From Gnetum montanum (Eukaryota; Streptophyta; Gnetopsida; Gnetales; Gnetaceae), in the NCBI GenBank assembly GCA_015680685.1, contig MNCI01034965.1, positions 170,241 through 234,240 on the forward strand: a stretch of DNA of 64,000 bases. The letters are read 5' to 3'. Below are positions 36,491 to 47,190 of the stretch, one piece after another. Numbering within the stretch: position 1 is the stretch's first letter; every line of letters begins with the position of its first letter. The notes beneath the pieces were generated by a model, which was not told the origin of the DNA, did no database searches, and saw only the letters and a program-made list of their open reading frames with translations. Both the position numbers and the translations under genes were made by a program.

Positions 36491-37374
36491 TGACGGCTAC
36501 ATTAACGCACCAGCGATATCTCATGGGTTGCGATATCGCATATGTGATATCGCATGGGCCGCGTTGACGTGGCCCCGTTTACGCAACCACCCATCTTGGC
36601 CTATAAATAAGAGGGCCTTCCGCCTCATTTAGGCATCCTTTTGTCATTTGTAGCTATACTCTTTCAGTTTGTTTCCGTAGGAGTTAGATTATTTTCCTAG
36701 TGCATGCCCGCAATGTGATGCTTGTAATTGTACGAAACCTTTATTTGAGTGTGACATACTTGAACACACATATAATCGACAATAAAGATTGAGATTACTT
36801 CATCATTGCAGCATTCACTTAGTTATATTGTTTAATTTAATTGTTAATTATTTTTGTTATTTATTGCTTCGTTAGTTAATATTTATTACTTTCTTAGTTA
36901 ATATTTCTTTATCGTCATTTACTATTCCTGTTGTTAAAATGCAGAATGAGTACGACTTAATCACGAGCATTTAAGTGTGACTACTTGGTAACCCAGTAGT
37001 GTACTTAGGATCTACGCTTGGTAATCCTAGTAGTAGTCATGCACGAGGTCCAAGATGTGTACGAATGATTAACGAATGAATGCTCATCGCACTTAGGCTA
37101 GCTTAGACTTCATTTCTTATTGCTTATTAGTTTAAACAAAGTTATTTTCCATTTTCTCTAGGAGTATCATTAGTTTAGGATCACATCATACGCCTCACTC
37201 TGGACTAAACCATACGTGACAAAGCCAATACTAGTCCAGGTGGGAAGATAGCGAACTACGATCAACGTGTAACGATCTAGATACCACAACTAGCCTATCC
37301 ACGGAGTTCGACTGGATCATGTGTGAACGCTCATATTCGTATGGTTGGACGTAGGGGTACCTAGCCGCTTATCA
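36491..37374 (+). mobile_element. Solo LTR F nested in element E
   Basis: 884 bp, starts TGACGGCTAC and ends CCGCTTATCA. Flanks TTTGC (36486-36490) and CTTGC (37375-37379) are a target duplication with one mismatch. Same LTR family as C and D: GATATC cluster at 36513-36556, TATA-like CCTATAAATAAG at 36600-36611, and the end CGTATGGTTGGACGTAGGGG. No internal sequence. Confidence 0.9.
36513..36556 (+). promoter_or_regulatory. GATATC palindrome cluster in U3 of LTR F
   Basis: Three GATATC hexamers (GCGATATCTC, GCGATATCGCA, GTGATATCGCA) lie within 45 bp, about 50 bp upstream of the TATA-like box. Confidence 0.5.
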
Positions 37375-37579
37375 CTTGCCACGAAGTCTATGTGGACTAT
37401 GCCCTTCACCACGACCCGTGCCCCATTGAACAACTTCAGGCACGACATTGTCGTGGGTCTAATCTAGTCGACCAAACCCAGTTTGTCCACAATAGGGAAG
37501 GGGATGACATTCATGGCAGCCCCATCATCAACGTGTACCCTTCAGATCCTATATTGGCCGACCCGAATTGTGATGAATA

Positions 37580-40500
37580 AGGGTGCTGTAGTCACCCAAC
37601 CCCTTTTAGAGTTTTCCCTAATGGAGTCGTCGCAAAAAGTCAGTTGGGATGGCTTTGGCTCTACAGGCGTAGAAGGAAGCATGACCAAGTGGATCTCTCC
37701 TTCTTCTACTGGCATGTCCTCGTCGACTGGAATCACCATCAACATGCGGATCAGAGCCTCACAGTGCGGGACAAACGTTATGATTAGGTCGTACAAGCTC
37801 AACGTAGTGTTCTTTTATTTTAAAGCTTCTTGGACCTGAGTAAGGGCATCCAAGAGATCCTGACCACCCCCTGTTTACTGCCTTTCTCTTCTTCTATTTG
37901 TCCTAAGAGATCAATTTCCCAAGGAGGGGCAGTTTCGAATCTAGGTTAAGACCCTTTTTGGTGGGGCAGCACGGACTGTGCAATTGTGGCAACGTCCCTC
38001 TTTGGTGACGAGGGTGTAGATGCAGGGGGTGAAGACATAGGCTTGGAGGTACCCGAGGCAGTACTTTCCTTCAACATCTCACCAACGAAACGCACTTCTC
38101 GTTTTTTGGGACGAGAAGGCTGCACGGTTGGCCTACATAGGGTGGGGGCTGTTGAAGGAGTTGGCCCCCTAATGACAAATGGAGCTAACGGTGTTGACGG
38201 GTGGGGTGGCATGGTTTTGCTAACAGGTGGAGTGGGGGTGGATGCCTGGGGGACATTCAGGAGAAACAGCTGTTGTGAGCTTTGATCAACTACTCATGGT
38301 GCTAGTGCACTATGCTGAGGCACGCGGACCACAAACGACCGCTAGGGCAGCCTAGGGTTACTGTCAATGTCGATGGTGTTGATGACATAACCAACGTTGT
38401 TGGCTTTGAGGGGGTCAGTGTAGACATGCAGGGATTGATTCTCAGGACACACCAGGTTGCTTTCGTCCAACACGAGTTTCCCTTGATCAATCATCCTTTG
38501 GATGTCATCCTTCAATGCCAAACAGTAATCCATGTCGTGACCACACTGTTGGTGATAGTCACAAAACCTATCCAACTTGAAACCCTTAGGAACTGGGGGC
38601 TCATTGGTAAAAGCCAAGAAGGGATTCTTAAGGAGCTCGCAGTAGCGTTGATGTTTCCTGACTCCTTTCTCCAACATTTGCTTGTGTTGGATGTATCTCA
38701 CTGCCAGTAGCTGCTTTAGAAGATCTGAAGGTTTGACCGGTAGCGAGGTATACTTTAAGCGATCTTTACGCTCAAAGTTTGGTTTGGTTTGCGTAGATGT
38801 CTTGGGTGCGGGTATGGGAGGTTACGGCGTGTTGCCTTGCTTAAGCGTGGGATTAACTGCAGGTGCAGCCAATTTTCTGTTGTTCTTGTTACCATTGTTA
38901 TTAGGTTTGGGCTTAGCCTCATTCATCACAGTGGCCACTGTGGCTGTTGGGGCCTTACCCTTGTCCTTCTTTGTGAAGGTGTTTTTGTAAGCAACATAGG
39001 TTGGGTCTTTGCTCGCCTCTGTCGCATTTTGTATGCTCTTAGTTTGAGCGAAGGCTTGATTAAGAGTGTGGGGAGCGAGATAGTACAGTTTAGACTTGAT
39101 GAAGGCATTCACTACACCCTTAAAGACAGCCAGCAGGTGGACCTTCGCAATACGCTTGCGAATTTCATTAAGGGTTGTACTCCAACACTGGATGAAATTT
39201 TGGACCAATTCCAGAGGATCCTACTTCACTCTCATCAACTGATCCAGCGTGATTTCTGGCTTCAAATTATACTTGAAGCACATCACGAACTAGGTCAAAA
39301 GCTCTTCTAGGATTGAAATAGATGAGTGTAGCAGTGCATGGTACCAATCAAAGGCTCTCCCGGCTAGGGACATAGCAAAGATACAGATAATCGTGTGCGA
39401 CCATTGTTGCAACAGTTGGGACTCAGACCTGAAGGTAACAAGATGTGCGTTGGGATCCCCCTCCTCGTTGTACTTCATGAAGTGTGGGAGGGACATCCCT
39501 GGGGGTAGCATCAGTGCGGGGATGGCAGGGCTGATGGGGTCGTCTTGGTAAAAGTCCATGACCTGTACCGTGTCAGACCTGACAACCTTAAGGTGTTTTA
39601 TCTCTTCAGTAAGGGTCTAGATAAGCTGGAACATTTGGTCCAAACCTTGGGACGATGTGGACAGTTGGGGAACTACCGGGGCAACTCCCATTTGTGGGGT
39701 AGCAAGGGTGGTAGCGTGACCCACTGACAATGCCGTTGGGATGGCCCCTACGATCTACGTTACTTGTGGCATCCACCAATTGACAGGTGGTGCCATTATA
39801 GTAATAGCCGAGGGTTGTGTTACGGGGTAGACCATTTGCATGGCTGGCAAAACAGACCAGATCCCTACGTTGGGCAATATCGTTTGTGGCACTTGGTAGG
39901 CTTGATGACGATGGTAACATAGTAGGGGGAGTAGTGAATGGGGTCCATCACATTGATGGGCTTGGGCCCACTGGTAATGGTGGGATAGGTGTAAATGCGG
40001 GAATAGAGGTGGAAGCCACATGCAACTGTGAAGTAGGCATGGTGTGAACATGTGGCAGGGTAGCCGTGATTAGTATGTGATGTGTCATAGGAATGAACTG
40101 GTGAGTTGTTTGTAGGGGAATAGTGGCTGCAAATGAAACTAGGGAATAGGGGCTTTGATACGTTGAGGAAATGACAAGGCTACCCATTGCAGATGTACTT
40201 GCGGATTGTGCAGCCGTAGGCGTGATTATGAAGGGAGCGGTGACAAACGACAGGTTGGTCCAGAAAGACTAGGTAGGAGGTACTGTAGTGGGATTGGTTT
40301 GACCTTCCCCATCGGATTGGGAATCGAGTTCCTCCTGTCCATCTTAGAAGGCGTCATCATGGTTGGACGTTATGTCCTGTTGCTTCCTAAATCTAGCCAA
40401 CTGGGTCAGCTGGTCTAGAAGCCATTGGTTTGTTTGTGTGAAAGGGATGGCAGTGCCAAGGGTGGGAACAAATTCCTTCCCGTCACAGTAGGCGAACTCG

Positions 40501-40600
40501 AAGCTACGTTTTTCTTCGAATTCGTGCATGTCTAAGGGCAGGTTTGCCTGCACCTTTGCACAGAGGAAGTTATAGTGCTCATGTTGTTGGGCCAAGCCCT
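37580..40600 (-). pseudogene. Element E gag remnant
   Basis: N-terminal frame 40595-39606 (QTNQWLLDQLTQLARFRKQ; long Pro/Thr/Ser-rich linker). The main gag domain runs 39559-38342 in one frame: MLPPGMSLPHFMKYNEEGDP, LAGRAFDWYHALL, DPLELVQNFIQCW. A zinc-knuckle variant CDYHQQCGHDMDYCLALK is near 38580, spacing C-x2-H-x4-H-x4-C. The last part to 37946 is Pro/Ser-rich. Stops are mostly TAG/TAA with the frame kept, plus one frame change near 39600. It would form the particle shell and package RNA. Confidence 0.8.
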
Positions 40601-41112
40601 TAGGTCCTAGGTTTTGGATCCTGAGGGATCAACGTGGTTCCAACATCGGGTTGAACAGTTGTTTGGCACTTGTGATGCCTTGAACCATGATGGGAACCTC
40701 AATGTTGAAGGTGTTAGCAACGGTGCTCAAGAAAGCCATCGTTATGAAACTAATAGTTCTGCAAATGAGAAAAGCAAAGAAATCGGAAAGCAATCAAAAG
40801 ACTTTATGTCTTGCTAAATTCCGAAGGAATCGTCAGAGTGACCAATCTGTACCACACGACGTGTAAACAATCACAAAAGGGTGTCATGTTTACGCTAGTG
40901 CGCGACAAGGTACAGAACGTGTGCAAGACTACTGTAAAATAAGCGAGTGAAATGACGATTGGAGGCTTTATGTCCTATAGGGTTCCGGGGGAATCGTCGA
41001 GGTAAACGATCTACACCACACAATACGTAAACAACCACAAACAAGTGTCAAGTTTATGCTAATGTGACAAAGTGTAGAACGCTTATAGGACTACCGTAAA
41101 GGGCACAAAAAG
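40600..41112 (-). other. Element E 5' untranslated leader
   Basis: Non-coding stretch between primer-binding site and gag. It contains two similar segments of about 115 bp (40805-40930 and 40968-41090) with GGAATCGTC and CGTAAACAA-type blocks, i.e. an imperfect internal duplication. The role is not known; packaging or translation signals usually sit here. Confidence 0.55.
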
Positions 41113-41131
41113 GTCCTCTTTCTAGCGCCAG
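41113..41131 (-). other. Element E primer-binding site
   Basis: Minus strand reads TCTGGCGCTAGAAAGAGGA a few bases inside the 5' LTR end (CGCTACA). It resembles primer sites seen in Tat-type elements. I do not assign a tRNA. Confidence 0.65.
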
Positions 41132-41136
41132 AAAAC

Positions 41137-42766
41137 TGTAGCGACCAAAAACGTTGATGACTAGAAAACATCGAGAGGTCATTGGTCATGGTAGTCTTAA
41201 CCCCAGATCCGCACGAGGGCCGTGCTAGATAAAATGAAAATGGGGTGCCCTGAACGGTCTGGTCGATCAAACAGGGACTTAGTCGGTGTTAATATAACCT
41301 TTTGCAAATGGATAATTTGAAAACGAGACTTGTAGTATAGAATAATGATATTTAAATGCAAAAGGAGCAAAAAACTATGTAAAATATGATGACAAGCAGG
41401 AAAGCAAAGTAAAATGCAGTTAGGGAAATGCTTTACTTCGAAGCTTTGACTTCACTTTGTCAAGGTGGATGCAATTGGTTGCATAGTACTGGGAGGCACA
41501 TAGATCCCAAGAGTAACCAAGACATTTAGAGCGAGACAGCTATACACTTGAACACGGGCTCGGGGGTCAACAATGCAAAATGCTATAAGGATAGCAAGAA
41601 AGAGAAAAATAGGATGTCAAACGAGAGTGTCAACTATTTATGGTGCCAAACAAGATGTTTACAATGCTCAGGAATACAATGCTAACTTTTTGCTTCCTAG
41701 CCAGCCAATTCACCAACTAGCCAACCCCTTGACCCCTTGAGCGTTGCTCATTGGGGTACTTATAGGATCAAGGACACGCGAAGGATGCGATTTGGACACC
41801 ATGTGTCCTGGGCTTGCGTTGACATGTCTATGCTGAATGGACGCACATGACTATTGGACGAGCCTACCATGCTGTAATTATGAGCCTGCCATGCTATAAT
41901 TACGAGTCCGCCACGTTGTAATTACGCTGTTAGAGCTTGAAGATGTGTGCCAACGGTGCAATTAGGTGAAGTGCATTGATTTAACGTAACTGCTTGCTAC
42001 GCTACGCTTTGCTTTGTAGCATAGCATGTTAGTGTAGCGTAGCATCTTGCTATGCCGTGCTACACTATGCAGCGTAGTGTAGCGTAGCCACTAGTTCAAG
42101 GCAAAAAATTGCGCTGCATCCTACTTTTTGCATACTTGCTACGCTATGCTACGCTACATAGCATAGTAGCTAGCCTTAGTTGCAAAAACTTTGCTTTTTG
42201 CACTGCGAAACTTGTGAACTTGTTGATCTTACCCTTTGATACATAGCATAGCGTAGCAACCAACATGGCTTGCTTTTTGTTGAGTTTACTATTTTCTGGT
42301 GAAGGAGCCATTGCTGAAGAACTTGGAGCCAAGCGAAGCAACTGTTTTCGAAGGCCAAAGGCACTGACTGAGTGCATTTGAAATCACTAAGTAGGCCGAG
42401 CGTTCCTACCTTGCTCTCGCTACGTTGTGCTATGCCCCATAGCGTAGCATCTTGTCTTGCAACAATTTACGGTTGATGGTTGACTATTTGACCAACTGTC
42501 TCCCAAAGCCTGCTACACCATATAGCGTAGCAAACTCCTTGACTAGAAAACTTGCCAAACTGTTTTGCGCATTTTGAGCACCGCTGACAACTCTTCGCAT
42601 CGTTTCTGTGTAGGCTATCTATTGGACAAATTACCCAACTAGAAAATTTGCCAAACTATACAGCCTAAAACTTAGAGCATTCATCTCCTGATGAACTGCC
42701 ATGACGCTGCTTGAACTTGCGAAGACTTGGTGAAGCAAGGATGCCCTGAAAATTTAGGGTGTTTCA
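41137..42766 (-). mobile_element. Element E 5' LTR
   Basis: 1630 bp, same ends as the 3' LTR. The zone 41985-42175 has an expanded run of TAGCGTAGCAT-type repeats that is mostly absent from the 3' LTR. Otherwise nearly collinear with moderate divergence. Confidence 0.9.
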
Positions 42767-42932
42767 ACAAAACTATCCAACAAGATATGCTTATAAATAA
42801 GAGATGCAAGAACTTATGAATGTCCTACGAAAGTCACAAAACTTTCTAACAAGCTACGCTCGTAAATAAGAGATGCAAGAAATTCTGCAGACTAAATTTG
42901 CAATGACATAAAGCAATACTGGTATACCATAC

Positions 42933-43136
42933 TAGCAATGGGGTTCCAGTCAGAAGCAACCACCTTCGGCAATGGAATCTGTCCAAGTCACGTGCCAGTC
43001 GGGATTCCCTGTCCTTCATACATTGAGCTTCATCAATTATAATATATTTCCAATCCACTTTAGAGAGTTTTGCCTTGTCTCGCATCACAAATTCATATGT
43101 GGTGACCAATACATTGAATTTTCGAGCACAAACTTC
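42933..43136 (-). pseudogene. BRM: BRM pseudogene exon 4 (helicase motifs II and III)
   Basis: Exactly 68 codons between acceptor TAG and donor GTATGG. Encodes EVCARKFNVLVTTYEFVM, KLSKVDWKYIIIDEAQCMKD, and LLLTGTPL. The DEAQ box keeps its acidic residues; the next residue is Cys where BRM normally has Arg. The last codon, normally Gln of TGTPLQ, is CTA. No stop inside this exon. Confidence 0.88.
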
Positions 43137-44209
43137 CTACAGATAATAAGGATTAAGTGAAGGTAACCTCCGTGAATAAGAATGCAAATTTTGAAAAAGA
43201 AAAAAAGAAAAAGACGAAAATAGATTCTTTAGATACTCAATGCTTGATATTCTTATACTAGGCGACTTTCAAATACAACAAATTGGAGAATTCTATGAGA
43301 CTAATATATTCTGATCTTTGGTTACAATGCAGGCAAAAAGAAGGAAAGAATAAGCAGTTCTAAAACTTGTGAATAGCAATAGCAACAAGAATTCATTTGT
43401 AAATGTCTTTGCCAACAAGACTTTTATGGGTTATAAAATCCAACCTCTAAGCACATCAAGATTAGGAAAAGGAAGATGGAACCAAGAAAGTCATACTAAA
43501 TTGTTGCACTCCCTCTGGTGACTAGCCTTTGCTTACAAAAAAGGAGAGAAATGATCCATGAAAAGAAACATGCACACTGCATGGCCATTATATATTTACT
43601 CTTCCTCATCATATTGGTGCCCTTATCCCATCGTACTATCTATGATGAGCTGACCACTAAAAGGCGGACAAAGTATTTGACGATAATTTACCATAGCAGA
43701 CAATTATGTATTTATTAATAATCCAAATGACAGGTTTTCAGTACTGATGATGAATCCAGAAAGAATCGAAACTAGTACGGTCTCATATTGTAAGAAACAG
43801 AAACTCTCATAAGACAAGCACAATCAATTTCAAAACCAATCACTTTACAACCAATACCCTTGATGGAAAATTTACATTTTTAGAACCTCTATCAACTTAA
43901 AAGAAGGAATGAGTTCAAAGTTGTAAAATTATTGGCTAGACAACATGTTCCTAATATTACAAACTTTATCACATTAAGATGGGATGGCAGCTCCTTTTTA
44001 GCTCCTTTTTAGTTCTATTTTAACAATTGGTAGCAATAAATGACTTAAAGCAACGGTTTCTCTCGGCCTCTTCATAAAACACAGATTTTGCTTTTCTTTG
44101 GATTATCCTTCACTACCAATGGAAGGCAGCTTTATGAACAATAATAATATGTAAAAATAACATGAAATTGATCGAAATATTAAATCAAAACAAAGCATAA
44201 AACACACAC
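43137..44209. other. BRM intron 3, no other feature
   Basis: AT-rich intron. Short plus-strand frames near 43518-43718 have no recognisable domain. Confidence 0.6.
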
Positions 44210-44293
44210 CTGGGTGTACAACCTATTCCGTTGATCCTTTCCACCAATATAGAAAATACAGGATAATGTCGGAAGCCAGTTATAAAGTTCGCT
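44210..44293 (-). pseudogene. BRM: BRM pseudogene exon 3
   Basis: 28 codons, acceptor CAG, donor GTGTGT. Encodes SELYNWLPTLSCIFYIGGKD and RNRLYTQ, matching the stretch between helicase motifs Ia and II. Open. Confidence 0.85.
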
Positions 44294-44374
44294 CTGTAAT
44301 AAATGTGCATAAAACTGTTGAGTGACTACTTTATATACACATTTTATCAAACAAAAGTTAGCTCACATGTTTAC

Positions 44375-44479
44375 CTTCCAATTAACCATTACAGCATTTG
44401 GTAAAATTATAAGATGGGGGCCATAGTTTCCTTTGTATTCCAATAGATATNTCAATAGATATGCACTCAATGCCATTAC
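44375..44479 (-). pseudogene. BRM: BRM pseudogene exon 2 (helicase motif Ia), with assembly join
   Basis: Encodes MALSAYLLEYKGNYGP and HLIILPNAVMVNWK, donor GTAAAC. An N at 44451 splits a repeated 10-mer CAATAGATAT, adding 11 bases and a false frameshift. The acceptor region reads CAAGTAATGG where the family needs AG directly before GTAATGG, so the true acceptor seems to be lost by one base change. Confidence 0.85.
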
Positions 44480-46619
44480 TTGATTTCAAATAAAATACAA
44501 CAATTAGAAAGGTTTTAACCGAAAAAAAAAGAGACCTGACATGATAACTTTCAATCTAGAGAATATAAAACCTTACTTATGATTAATACTTCAATCCTAG
44601 AGAATATCAAGCCTTACGAGATAATTATAGATGGAAATTAACGTGATAAAAATGTGTCTCAACTCCAGATTTTCAAAAAAAAAAGAAATTTAGGGAAAAA
44701 AACAAAGCACACTAACATATTCAAAAGTAAACCACAGATCATGTTTATACGAGCTGAAAAGGGATTAAATCCATCCTTATAGAACAACTTCATACCATCT
44801 TGGACACTTCGTACAAGAAGAAATCCTTAACAATGTCAGAAAGTAAAAGCCCAGATTTAAATTTTTAAGGTGAAATTGTCAAGTCCTTGTATTTGTAATG
44901 TTGAGTTTCTAACACTAGATTTGATGGTTTTTTCCTTCTTCTAAGTGTTTCGTTGGTATCTTGAGGAATGTTGATTTTCCAATACAACAAAAAAAAAATC
45001 AGCACCTCACTAAGGCCAAGTTTAACATACTGCAATGGTGTTAGAGACTAATTATAACTTCAAGTTCATTTGGTTATCTTCTCACCAGATCAACCTTCTC
45101 CTTGGATCAAATGTGTTTCCCATAAAATCCAGCTATTACTATCTGGAATTGCACCACACTAATTTTCATCGTTGGTAAGTTGCACAATAGGCCACCACTG
45201 GAAGAGAAGTTCATGAACAAATTTCAAGGAAAGCTTATTCAAAAGCAGAATATATCAATGGGCATAGAAAATCACAAAAGCATAACCAGAATTTCATATG
45301 AAGTTAATATTTTCAAAATGTCAAAAAAAAATTAATGTGAAAAAAGGGAAAATATGAAAATTTCTTTCCAGAGATCACTGGTAAAAAAAATCCTTCAGAG
45401 CACTCTTTTTAATATTCTATACATAAAACCTACACAACATAAATTGCAGAGTAAGTTTACATAACCCTGCTTCTTTTCTTCAACAAAACCTTCAATTTCA
45501 TGACTATTATGCAATGTGGATACCAGCTGCTCAACAGCCCGCTTGTATGGGTAAAGCTCCTGAATGATCTCATTCGCTGCCAATGCAGAATCCCAAGATA
45601 AAATGAACTTAACATTTACAAAAGCTCTTCATTACTGACACAAATTACATATTAACCTCCCAAACTTGTCAACTAAATACATAACTGTACAGTGAACATC
45701 TTCACATCATCATCATGGTTGCCTATATCCCAACAACATGGGATAACTTGGTAGTGCAGGCAGATGATTTGACAATAAGCCGGACAATCTAATAATAATT
45801 TTTACAGTCTGACTGTCTACTTGATACCTCTAATTATCCATTTTTCCTGTGCCCACATGTGGTACTTATCTCAGCATAGCCATTGGAATTAAGCCTGTTA
45901 CTTGCATGATCCCAAGCCACATACTCTAACTGAACAAGCCATACCCCATTCAATTTTTTTTCTTTTTATCCCCCCTTTGGGATCAAACAGGCATCCTCAG
46001 ATATGACCCATTCACATTCTGGTACTTTAAATTTTAATAAGATAGTGAATCAGAAATGTGGCTGCTCAATTGATTTTACAAGTCAACATGCAAGTTAGCG
46101 CATCTTCAGTTTCCCAAATTTGTCTCAGGCAGGTAAACACTAATAAAACAAAAGAAACATAAACAAGATAAGATTTTTTCTATGCTTTGTTTGATACAAG
46201 TGAGCTTTTTAGTATCCTTTTAAATAGTTGTTAAGAGTATTCTTAGGACTAAAAAATTGTGCAACTTATGCATCTCCAAAGCATACAGAACTGCAAATTC
46301 AAACTCAAATGCCATGTACACGTGACTTCCAATTAGAAAGAGTCTGGTTCTTGAGATTTACACCATTGAAAAAAACAATATTCGTTATTAATGAAGGAAA
46401 AAAAAGCCTCCCAAGAGTTTATCAGAACTTTCTATGATTGCCAAATAACTACCATTCAATTTAATATAAACACTGAATGATCAATATCTTAGCTACATCA
46501 ATTAAACAGCAAATGATACCGTAAATTATTGGTTTGAACATCACCAATTAAAAAATCGTATTACATTAAATTAGTCATCAAAGTTTCCAATACAGCAGTG
46601 GATGAAATGTTATCCTTAC
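44480..46619. other. BRM intron 1 region
   Basis: About 2.1 kb between motif Ia and motif I exons. It holds one exon-like unrecognised segment at about 45460-45585 (separate entry). Otherwise AT-rich with no gene seen. Confidence 0.5.
45466..45583 (-). other. Exon-like open segment of unknown origin inside BRM intron
   Basis: Minus-strand open frame of 62 codons. The first 40 look protein-like (ANEIIQELYPYKRAVEQL, then HEIEGFVEEKKQGY), flanked by TTGGCAG and GTAAAC as possible splice sites. It does not belong to the SNF2 domain. I do not recognise the family. It could be a captured exon of another gene or chance. Confidence 0.35.
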
Positions 46620-46706
46620 CTGCACAGTTTTACCTAGGCCCATTTCATCAGCAAGTATACAATTTAGCTTATTGTTGTACAGGGAAAGCATCCATTGCAA
46701 ACCAAC
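46620..46706 (-). pseudogene. BRM: BRM pseudogene exon 1 present (helicase motif I, Walker A)
   Basis: 29 codons in phase 0 between acceptor TGTAG and donor GTAAGG. Encodes [16 protein letters not shown] then [13 protein letters not shown], the nucleotide-binding motif I. Intact apart from Cys at the position where BRM usually has Gly (LNGILADE). No upstream BRM exon is detectable before LTR G. Confidence 0.88.
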
Positions 46707-47190
46707 CTACAACAATGAGAACACTGAGATTAGAATCTCGGATAGCAAAGCATCGGAACTAAGCTATATCTGCCCTTGTTGAAAACGAAATCAAATGAGA
46801 GCCCAAAAATGTCCAGAAATTACAAAATCTAAAAAGTTCGTAGATAAAAATAGCATACTAGCATTTATTCAACAACAATGTTAATTACAGATCTCCTATA
46901 ACATTAACTAGCACACCATCTGATAATCTCGTAATGTTCCAGCTCGTAGCATGGAAGGTTGCCTGATTATCTTTTCATTTATGGCGTGCTAGATTATAGT
47001 ACCTAAATAAGTGACAACCAATTAGCCTGCACAAAATGAAATATTAAAAAATCCTGCTTGGTGAAAAATTGCATAGCAGATACCAAAAAAGTTGTTCCAA
47101 GAAGCATTCATCTCCATGAACTTATTTCTTGTCATAACCTCTTGCCAAGAAAGCGAGTCAGTTAGTAGTTAGAATGAGTTAATAATCTCA
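46707..47190. other. Sequence upstream of the last BRM exon, no gene
   Basis: AT-rich, no recognisable exon. The 5' half of BRM is missing from here to the right. Confidence 0.5.

Larger units (their letters stand above)
36380..37560 (-). pseudogene. Element E protease remnant, split by solo LTR F
   Basis: Active-site segment VDDGAAMNVIPF at about 37530-37490 (family form Asp-x-Gly). A later part MNATFIVVKEMPGFNLILGR, then SWL, is near 36455-36390. The two parts are separated by LTR F (36491-37374). A TAG interrupts the segment near 37465. Confidence 0.75.
27545..42766 (-). mobile_element. Element E: full-length Tat-like Ty3/gypsy retrotransposon in a BRM intron
   Basis: 15.2-kb minus-strand element. 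In order: 5' LTR (42766-41137), primer-binding site, gag (about 40600-37900), protease (split by solo LTR F), tandem arrays, RT, RNase H, second archaeal-type RNase H, integrase, a 30-bp tandem array, long spacer, polypurine tract, 3' LTR (29033-27545). The second RNase H between the first and integrase is a hallmark of the Tat clade. RT includes MPFGLKNVGATYQRAMTYIF and NDYVDDIVVKS. Broken by stops and insertions. Confidence 0.92.
27540..42771 (-). repeat. Element E target-site duplication ACAAA (27540-27544 and 42767-42771)
   Basis: ACAAA directly precedes TGTAGCG at 27545 and directly follows GTGTTTCA at 42766. The flanking sequence on both sides is BRM intron. Confidence 0.92.
22163..46706 (-). 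pseudogene. BRM: BRAHMA-like SNF2 chromatin-remodelling ATPase pseudogene, 5' half absent
   Basis: Nine exons on the minus strand match plant BRAHMA, the ATPase of SWI/SNF complexes that slides or evicts nucleosomes: helicase motif I (46620-46706) through DEAQ box, helicase C, bromodomain region and C-terminus. The N-terminal QLQ and HSA parts are not found upstream. Lesions include TGA codons in helicase C, several 1-2 nt frameshifts, degraded splice acceptors at exons 2 and 5, and a helicase motif VI reading REPRIGQ where the family has RAHRIGQ. One intron holds 15 kb of element E. Some single-base indels could be consensus errors, but the combination argues for a dead copy. A functional paralogue must exist elsewhere. 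Confidence 0.9.

Noticed and set aside
42933-46706. Functional SNF2 gene with ordinary long introns
   Set aside because: These exons look nearly intact, but downstream exons have nonsense codons, frameshifts and lost splice sites, and no 5' half is present.
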